Source: an uncultured Candidatus Melainabacteria bacterium
GTDB taxonomy: Bacteria; Cyanobacteriota; Vampirovibrionia; Gastranaerophilales; Gastranaerophilaceae
Assembly (NCBI GenBank): GCA_934726055.1
Contig: CAKVCZ010000018.1
Span: 1-21,638 of the forward strand
Direction of reading: 5' to 3'
Length of the DNA stretch: 21,638 bases
The notes beneath the pieces are model-generated. The model did no database searches, had not been told where the DNA came from, and saw only the letters and a program-made list of their open reading frames with translations. Made by a program: the position numbers and the translations under genes. Shown piece after piece: positions 15,973-21,638 of the stretch (within the stretch, counting starts at the first letter, position 1; each line of letters begins with the position of its first letter).

Positions 15973-16416
15973 ATGAAAAACTTAAAGTATGTAGTATTTG
16001 TTTTGATATTTGCATTAACGATGAATACGGCTATGGCGAATGATTATAAAGTTGCTGTTGTTAATTTGACTCAAGTTGTAGAAGCATCAACTCAGGTTAA
16101 AGCTTTAAAACTAGAACAACAAGCAAAATTAAAACAATTGGAAGCTTGGTTGGTAACTGTAAAATCTGATGTAGAGAAACAAAAAACAAAAGAAAATAGA
16201 GAAAAATTAATAAAAAAATATGATGTTGAATTTGTTAAAAAGCAAAATGAAATAAAAGCTGCATATTCAAAAAAATTAAATGATATTGATAAAAGTATAA
16301 GTGAAGTCATAGCAAAAGATGCAGCAGCAAAAGGATATAATTTGGTTCTTCCAAAAGGAACAGTTCTTTTTGGTGGTGAAGATATTACAAGTGATATTAT
16401 AAAAAAGGTGAAATAA
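15973..16416 (+). CDS. OmpH/Skp-family periplasmic chaperone
   Basis: This 147-residue protein has a Sec signal peptide (MKNLKYVVFVLIFALTMNTA, likely cut after MAN-type residues 21-23). A short beta strand follows, KVAVVNLTQVVEAS, the start that typifies the Skp/OmpH family. A long Lys/Glu/Gln-rich coiled coil then runs from about 40 to 125, and the C-terminal strand returns with GYNLVLPKGTVLFGGEDIT. Skp is a trimer that holds unfolded outer-membrane proteins in the periplasm on their way to the BAM complex. The length is typical of the family. The ATG has AAAGGA six bases upstream. The DUF6941-like gene starts one base after its stop. A large autotransporter gene, the sort of client it could carry, lies next door. 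Confidence 0.9.
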   Translation: MKNLKYVVFVLIFALTMNTAMANDYKVAVVNLTQVVEASTQVKALKLEQQAKLKQLEAWLVTVKSDVEKQKTKENREKLIKKYDVEFVKKQNEIKAAYSKKLNDIDKSISEVIAKDAAAKGYNLVLPKGTVLFGGEDITSDIIKKVK

Positions 16417-16417
16417 A

Positions 16418-16831
16418 TTGTCTCAATATTTAATTTTAGCAGAAACTGTCTTATATAAAAATGGTAGGTTAACTTGCATTAATGTGTATGATAGATTTAC
16501 ATCAGTAGCTTTGCCTGCCGAATTCCAATTTGATATGGCAATAATGTGTGGTCCAAATTGGAATGTAGGTGATCATAAATTAGAAATAAAAGCAAAATCT
16601 GATCAAGGTAATGAAGTTGAAGTTGGTACATTGGTTATAAATATACCAAATGAAGATTTTGTATATAATGCTTATGCACAAAATTTAAAAGTATTATTAG
16701 ATTACAGTGTAAAGGAATTAACTTTTATTGTCTTTGATAATGGTATTGAGATTATTTCGAGAAAATATCCAGTATTACCTGTTTTAGTTCCACAAAATTC
16801 GGAGGTGCAAAAAACAGAAAACAACAATTAA
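16418..16831 (+). CDS. DUF6941-like protein of unknown function
   Basis: This 137-residue soluble protein has no signal peptide or membrane segment. It looks like a beta-sandwich of about seven strands. The opening YLILAETVLYKNGRLTCINV, then DRFTS, a central HKLEIKAKSDQGNE strand pair and the closing LTFIVFDNGIEI fit the pattern I associate with DUF6941 proteins, which have no known activity. The last 20 residues are Pro/Gln/Asn-rich and probably disordered. The start is TTG, one base after the ompH-like stop; AAGGTG seven bases upstream supports it and no ATG is available nearby. The tight link with the OmpH-like gene suggests co-translation. A cytosolic partner for a periplasmic chaperone is unexpected, so a functional tie is uncertain. 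Confidence 0.75.
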   Translation: MSQYLILAETVLYKNGRLTCINVYDRFTSVALPAEFQFDMAIMCGPNWNVGDHKLEIKAKSDQGNEVEVGTLVINIPNEDFVYNAYAQNLKVLLDYSVKELTFIVFDNGIEIISRKYPVLPVLVPQNSEVQKTENNN

Positions 16832-16849
16832 TCAAACTTTATGTTTGAT
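16831..16849 (+). other. Small inverted repeat after the DUF6941-like gene
   Basis: ATCAAAC (16831-16837) and GTTTGAT (16843-16849) form a perfect seven-base stem with a five-base loop right at the stop codon. There is no T-run after it, so it is not a terminator by itself. It may protect the 3' end of the message or be chance. Confidence 0.35.
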
Positions 16850-16854
16850 GTTGT

Positions 16855-16889
16855 AAAAAGTAATCCAAAAGTATATTGGATTACTTTTT
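16855..16889 (+). terminator. Rho-independent terminator of the rightward operon
   Basis: A perfect 14-base stem, AAAAAGTAATCCAA (16855-16868) against TTGGATTACTTTTT (16876-16889), encloses a seven-base loop. A T-rich tail follows on the plus strand, and an A-run precedes the stem, so it could act in both directions. It lies 23 bases after the last rightward gene. Confidence 0.85.
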
Positions 16890-16948
16890 ATTTCTAGATA
16901 ATAAACTAAATATTGCCTATATTAATATTAGAGGTCTTATTTAAAATA

Positions 16949-16987
16949 AAAAAAATAGATAGTAATTTTCAAACTATCTATTTTTTT
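16949..16987 (-). terminator. Rho-independent terminator of the autotransporter gene
   Basis: Arms at 16949-16963 (seven A then TAGATAGT) and 16973-16987 (ACTATCTA then seven T) pair over 15 bases around a nine-base loop. On the minus strand the stem ends in a run of seven T about 20 bases beyond the autotransporter stop codon. The T-run on the plus strand means it could also serve as a backup for rightward transcripts. Confidence 0.8.
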
Positions 16988-17006
16988 ATTATTTAATAGA
17001 AGTTAT

Positions 17007-20000
17007 TTATAATTGTTGTTTATTTTTTTGATTTTTTCCAAGTTGCCATTTTAAACCAAATGATAGAGAAACACTGTTTCTACCACCGTTTCTAAGCATA
17101 ACTTGACCATATCCAGAGAATTTATCATTAACTTTCTTTTGACATCCTAGACCATATTGAATGTATGGAGCAATACTCATATCAGGTAAGCTTACATTAT
17201 TAGCGTAGAATTTAGTCTTATCCATAATGTTCCACACCATTGATACTGAAGCATAAGGTTGCCAATTATTTTTTAAATTAGCTATAAATTTTAATCCAGG
17301 TTGTATAGTTATAGCGTGTAATGGATTAGATGAAATATTTACACCTGCTGCATTTCTGTAACTAAAAGTATTTGCGAAGGAGTAACCAATCATTGCACTT
17401 GGTTGAAGTATGTATTTTCCATTTTTAAATTCGAAGTTATAACCAGTTTTTAAAGCAACACCAGATCTTAGCATACTTAAAAATTCATTTCCGTATTTTG
17501 TATTTGCATTAACTACACTAGCACCAACATTTGCTGTTAAATCAACAAAGTAGTTATCTTTAATAAATAATGAATTTAATCCAAAAGATCCACCAGATTG
17601 ATTCATACCAACTGTTTCGTAGTTTTGAGTAGAACCGTTGTAACCAATAAATGCTCCGTATTGTGCCATCCAACCTCGGCTAAGTTCCATAAGCTCAGAA
17701 GTTCCACCGACATAAGTATTATAACTAATGTTATCAACTTGTGGGCCATTACTTAAATTAACTCTTTCAAAAGAAACACTTGGTTCAAAGTATACAGCTT
17801 TAGAAATACTATCTATGTAAATAGGAGTACCTTCGTTTATAGCATATTTGTTTCTATCTCTAATAGCAAGTCTTGTAGCTTTTGGCATACTCATAATGTT
17901 ATCTATATTATTGAAACCTTGATTAAAATTATCCAAAATTGTTGAATACCCACCAAGTTGAGCTGCAACTGAAGATGCTAAGATTGCAGGGTTATATAGA
18001 TATGAAGAATTTGTACCAATTGCTCCAAAGCCTTCGCTACCATTAGCTAATCTAGTGAATACAAAGTTACCGTTAGTGTTGTCATAATTCACTAAATATT
18101 TATATATTGGTGAGTATGAAATGTTTTGTCCACCAGTATAATCAACGTGTGAGATTAAATTTGGATCTGAAGTAAAATTAATTGTTGTTGTTGCGGTTGC
18201 TGCGTCTGATATCAAGTTTATATCGGCAACGTGTAACATTGCCGAACCTGTTGAAGGAGTTGATCCAAAGTTATCCATTCTACCTGCAGCTAAGTCAGCA
18301 TCAACGTATATGCTTGAATTAGCATTTAGAGTAATAGCGCTTAATAAAATATTGCTTGCCATTGAGTTTCTTAAATCTAATGCACCTCCATTGAAATTCA
18401 TTGTATTTAATAAAGCTGGTGTATTATGGTGAGTTGGATCATATAAGTAGTTGTCGTTAGTGTACCTTAAAACACCACCGTTTAAATCCCAAGTGATTGC
18501 TTCATCATAACCACTTCTAATTAATTTTGATGCACTCATAGAGGCTGTTGCTGGGTCAAATACACCATTAAATTCAATTCTGTCACCAGTAAATACTACG
18601 AGGTTATTTTTATCATTGGAGCGAATATCGTCATTTATGACAATTTTTTGTCCTTGATTAGCAATAATTTCTGCTTTAGCATTTCCATTTGTATCTTTTT
18701 CCAAATATATTATGTTAGCGTTAGTAGCAGTTCCAGAAGTGATTGTACCTGTCATTTCTGTATTTTTTGTTTCAGCTATATATTTTAATGTGTTGCCACC
18801 CTTTACTGTAATAGCACCGCTATTATCTGTTGTTACTTTTACATTTTTAATATCAGTATCAATCAATACTAAATCAATATTAGATCTGGTTTTTCCTATT
18901 TGAATACCTTTTTCTTTTATTGCAGAACCATTACCATTTACAATTAATTTACCATCTAGAGTAGTTCCTTCTGCTGATTCACTATATTTCATACTATATA
19001 AGCTTGTGTTAGTTGCATTTTTAATTGCATCAGCCAAATTTGAGAACGAAGCTGATAAATTTCCTGATGTGCTATCATATGAAACAAAATTCTTAGCTTG
19101 TTGTTCAGGAGCAGTAATTAATTTTACATTATCGCTTACACTAATTTTGTCACCGAGGTTTGTAAACTTATAGCTATCGTTACTAGATAACCTGTTCAAA
19201 TCAATTTGTTGTAAGATTACATTACCCAATATATTAGAGCGATTACCGTTGAATGTATCTTTCCAATCTATATACAAGTTCATTGTATCGCCAGCTGCTA
19301 AATGTAAGTTGTCCATTGTTGTTGCGCTACTTGTTTTATTGCATAAGTTTAAAGTAGTTCCGTCTGCCATATTTATTGCAGCTGCTCCAGTAAATAAGTT
19401 GCTTACATTATCGCTTAAACTTAACAAGCCTGAATTTACGTTTATAACACCTGTTACAGAGCCTGTGTTAGTTGTTTTAACTAACATATCATTATTAATG
19501 TTAATATCACCTGAACCATTAATCGTATTAGTTAAAGTCCCACCAGTGATATTCAAGGTACCATTGTTAGTTAAAACTGTAGAGATTAAATTATCAATAG
19601 AAGATGTTAATTCTCCATTATTTGTAATTTGGTTTTGACTTATAACACTTGTATTATTGACTTTACCTGATATATTTGTTGTACCATTTCCAATAACATT
19701 GCTAGATATTGTTAATTCTTCACTTCTACCGCCAACAAAGTTTAAAGTTCCAGCATCGTTAATAATACCATTTGTTGTTGTAATTTGGTCAGCTCTAACA
19801 GTTAATGTGTTAGAACCCAAATTAGTTACCGTATCTTGAGTAATATTTTTATCACTTGAAGATATATTAGTGTTATTTTTAATAGATAAAGAACCTGTAC
19901 CACTAATATTATCATTTAGAGTTAGATTATTAGTTGTTATGGATGCATTATTTGTTAATTCAGCATTTACAGATAAAGAGTCATCAACAATTGAACCATT

Positions 20001-21638
20001 GTTAATCATTGATTGCATAATATTAACTGAGCCAGAGCTCATATCAACGTTACTATTTAGAGTTCCGCCATTAATATTTAATATAGAATTAGTTGTACTT
20101 TTAATAATTCCTTGAATATTATCTGCATTGGCAGTAAATGAGGAAGAGCTATTTAAATTAATTTCTTGAGCGATAATATTTTCACTTACAAAATTACCAA
20201 ATATATTAGTCTTACCAGTACCAGAAATTACATTTGTATTAGTACCACCATTATTAAAGTTTAAAGTACCATTATTTACTAAACCAGTTGTTGTTTGGAT
20301 ATTTTCCGCATCATTTACATTTACAGTATTACCTGCAAGGATATTTATAGCGTCTTGAGTGATTTTTGAATCGTTCAAATCCATATCTATTTGAATACTA
20401 GTTGTTCCATTACCAGTAATACCAGCACCTAATGAAGACTTATTACCTTTAAATATTAATGATCCATTATTATTTATGTCTGTTGAATTTCCATTGAAAT
20501 TAACTCCATCAACAACGATAGTACCATTGTTGTTTACCGCTGAATCGAAGTTGCTGAAACTTTTGATGTCAGTTAAGTTTAAGGTGTCACCAGAATTAAT
20601 TGTATAACCTTGGCTTGTTCCAGTTCCGGTTATATTATTTGAATTACCATTCATAGTAAATTCTCTAGCTTCATTTGGATTTGTTCTAGTTAAAGTTCCT
20701 AAACTGTCAACTCTTGATATATCTGAACCCATAGTATAAGATGAAACTTTACCTGAGTCAGAGTTAGAGTTATTTAAAATATCTTGGATAGAGTATCCTT
20801 CTTGTTTAGTTGCTACTAAATTACCAAATTCATTAACTTCAAAGCTATAGACAAAGTTATCACATGCTGATTTTACAGAGCTTGTTATTGTTAATCCAGA
20901 TAAATCACCTGAACCTTTTACTAATTGGAATTCTTTTGTACTACCAATAGCTCCATCTAGATTCTTTGTAATATTTATTCCTAATACATTTAAGTTTCCA
21001 GATGCAATTCCTGCAACATTTATCTGATCAGATATGTAACTTCTTTGAGATAAATCTACATCTATTTTTATTCCTGAATTTTTTGTTGCGCTAGAATCTA
21101 TAATAAGATTTTGTACTGTATATGAATTACAATTGCTCTTATTATCTTGCAAATCTAGTACACTATTATTTTTTATAGTTAGTGTTGTATCACTGTTGGT
21201 CTTAAGAGTGGAGTTACCTTCTTTAATTACGCTATTTTCTAATATATAATTTTTCACATATGTTGAACCGTTATCTAATATAATATTAGATAACTTATCT
21301 GTGTTACCAAATATTACTGTATTATTATTACCTCCAATTCTTTTTCCATAGTCAAGAGTACCATCGCCATATAGATTCAAAACACTATCATTGTTTAAAT
21401 TAATACCGTCTTGTAATTTTAAATTTGAAACATCAGTAGTAAACTTATTTCCACCAGTTACGGTTATTTTGCTAGTTTCTATTGGTGCTTTATTAATTAC
21501 ATCTCCCCATATTTCTAAACTTGATGCATTTGCTGTGCGTGGGTCAGAGTCTTTTATTCTATTTGTATTAGTACCACCAGTAAAAGTAATTTTTCCGTTG
21601 TTAGTAATACCATTTTGAGTTTTTAAGTTATTAGCATC
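17007..21638 (-). CDS. Large autotransporter (type V secretion) protein, 5' end missing
   Basis: The reading frame is open from the right edge to the TAA at 17007, giving 1543 visible residues. The real start and signal peptide lie beyond the window; a TTG at 21380 is only an internal leucine codon. The passenger (about residues 1-1230) is rich in Asn, Thr, Ser and Gly and has rung-like repeats of the type NNGTLNITGGT, as in beta-helix adhesins. The last 310 residues or so (from about 17950) form the translocating barrel: alternating strands such as WMAQYGAFIGYNG, YFVDLTANVGASV, YILQPSAMIGYSF, WQPYASVSMVW and SVSLSFGLKWQLG. Unusually, ten hydrophilic residues (GKNQKNKQQL) follow the last strand instead of a terminal aromatic. 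Likely a surface adhesin; the ligand is unknown. It converges on the OmpH/DUF6941 operon. Confidence 0.88.
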   Translation of the reverse strand, partial: DANNLKTQNGITNNGKITFTGGTNTNRIKDSDPRTANASSLEIWGDVINKAPIETSKITVTGGNKFTTDVSNLKLQDGINLNNDSVLNLYGDGTLDYGKRIGGNNNTVIFGNTDKLSNIILDNGSTYVKNYILENSVIKEGNSTLKTNSDTTLTIKNNSVLDLQDNKSNCNSYTVQNLIIDSSATKNSGIKIDVDLSQRSYISDQINVAGIASGNLNVLGINITKNLDGAIGSTKEFQLVKGSGDLSGLTITSSVKSACDNFVYSFEVNEFGNLVATKQEGYSIQDILNNSNSDSGKVSSYTMGSDISRVDSLGTLTRTNPNEAREFTMNGNSNNITGTGTSQGYTINSGDTLNLTDIKSFSNFDSAVNNNGTIVVDGVNFNGNSTDINNNGSLIFKGNKSSLGAGITGNGTTSIQIDMDLNDSKITQDAINILAGNTVNVNDAENIQTTTGLVNNGTLNFNNGGTNTNVISGTGKTNIFGNFVSENIIAQEINLNSSSSFTANADNIQGIIKSTTNSILNINGGTLNSNVDMSSGSVNIMQSMINNGSIVDDSLSVNAELTNNASITTNNLTLNDNISGTGSLSIKNNTNISSSDKNITQDTVTNLGSNTLTVRADQITTTNGIINDAGTLNFVGGRSEELTISSNVIGNGTTNISGKVNNTSVISQNQITNNGELTSSIDNLISTVLTNNGTLNITGGTLTNTINGSGDININNDMLVKTTNTGSVTGVINVNSGLLSLSDNVSNLFTGAAAINMADGTTLNLCNKTSSATTMDNLHLAAGDTMNLYIDWKDTFNGNRSNILGNVILQQIDLNRLSSNDSYKFTNLGDKISVSDNVKLITAPEQQAKNFVSYDSTSGNLSASFSNLADAIKNATNTSLYSMKYSESAEGTTLDGKLIVNGNGSAIKEKGIQIGKTRSNIDLVLIDTDIKNVKVTTDNSGAITVKGGNTLKYIAETKNTEMTGTITSGTATNANIIYLEKDTNGNAKAEIIANQGQKIVINDDIRSNDKNNLVVFTGDRIEFNGVFDPATASMSASKLIRSGYDEAITWDLNGGVLRYTNDNYLYDPTHHNTPALLNTMNFNGGALDLRNSMASNILLSAITLNANSSIYVDADLAAGRMDNFGSTPSTGSAMLHVADINLISDAATATTTINFTSDPNLISHVDYTGGQNISYSPIYKYLVNYDNTNGNFVFTRLANGSEGFGAIGTNSSYLYNPAILASSVAAQLGGYSTILDNFNQGFNNIDNIMSMPKATRLAIRDRNKYAINEGTPIYIDSISKAVYFEPSVSFERVNLSNGPQVDNISYNTYVGGTSELMELSRGWMAQYGAFIGYNGSTQNYETVGMNQSGGSFGLNSLFIKDNYFVDLTANVGASVVNANTKYGNEFLSMLRSGVALKTGYNFEFKNGKYILQPSAMIGYSFANTFSYRNAAGVNISSNPLHAITIQPGLKFIANLKNNWQPYASVSMVWNIMDKTKFYANNVSLPDMSIAPYIQYGLGCQKKVNDKFSGYGQVMLRNGGRNSVSLSFGLKWQLGKNQKNKQQL
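17951..21638 (-). repeat. Degenerate beta-helix rung repeats in the autotransporter passenger
   Basis: Short imperfect protein repeats with the core N-N-G-x-L-x-[IF]-x-G-G recur in the encoded passenger. Examples are NNGKITFTGG (21573-21602), NNGTLNFNNGG (near 20245-20280), DAGTLNFVGG (near 19730-19760) and NNGTLNITGGT (near 19540-19575). Looser copies such as NNGTIVVDGV and NSILNINGGT also occur. They are spaced irregularly and differ at the DNA level, so this is an old, diverged array, densest in the first half of the visible passenger. Confidence 0.6.

Noticed and set aside
18712..20115. Several plus-strand reading frames (60-129 residues) opposite the autotransporter gene
   Set aside because: They are hydrophobic antisense shadows produced by the Asn/Thr/Gly-rich codons of the passenger, with no supporting start signals.
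21378..21380. TTG as the start of the autotransporter gene
   Set aside because: The frame stays open with the same repeat style to the window edge, and no signal peptide follows this codon.
17951..21638. CRISPR array or DNA tandem repeat in the repetitive autotransporter region
   Set aside because: The repeats are short, irregularly spaced and conserved only at protein level, within one open reading frame.

Overview
The window is an AT-rich bacterial chromosome segment with densely packed genes. It uses the standard bacterial code: TGA is the stop of nuoC. The organism is Gram-negative in build, as shown by an OmpH/Skp-like periplasmic protein, an autotransporter with a beta-barrel and several Sec signal peptides. 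Two things point, without proving it, to the non-photosynthetic cyanobacterial relatives (Melainabacteria/Vampirovibrionia): an 11-subunit complex I without NuoEFG, and a NuoB that reads like cyanobacterial NdhK around its last cluster cysteine. The GHL10 protein also has an N-terminal module that I recall from cyanobacterial homologues. This placement is inference, at roughly 0.5 confidence.

Layout. 147-878 (-) is a metallophosphoesterase. It is divergent from ispG (917-1969, +, MEP isoprenoid pathway), which is followed by a small secreted protein of unknown function (2047-2346, +). From 12008 down to 2377 on the minus strand runs one uninterrupted operon, nuoABCDHIJKLMN. It encodes the quinone-reducing connecting module and the whole membrane arm of complex I, but no NADH-oxidising NuoE, F or G. 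Junctions in the operon overlap or nearly touch, and several genes start with GTG or TTG.

Divergent from nuoA, 12092-15921 (+) holds a four-gene set: a secreted TPR protein, a secreted GHL10-type glycosidase (DigH/YddW-like), a 66-residue zinc-ribbon-like protein and an M20 tripeptidase-like peptidase. A further promoter then serves an OmpH/Skp-like chaperone and a DUF6941-like protein (15973-16831, +).

Two hairpins at 16855-16889 and 16949-16987 separate this run from a convergent, very large autotransporter gene (stop at 17007, -). That gene is open to the right edge of the window, so its start and signal peptide lie outside. No tRNA, rRNA, CRISPR array or insertion sequence was seen, and no gene-free stretch exceeds about 180 bases.

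How the parts work together: complex I would pump protons using an electron donor not encoded here (ferredoxin or an unlinked NADH module). The TPR-GHL10-ribbon-peptidase set looks like an envelope turnover or salvage group. OmpH may help deliver outer-membrane proteins such as the neighbouring autotransporter.
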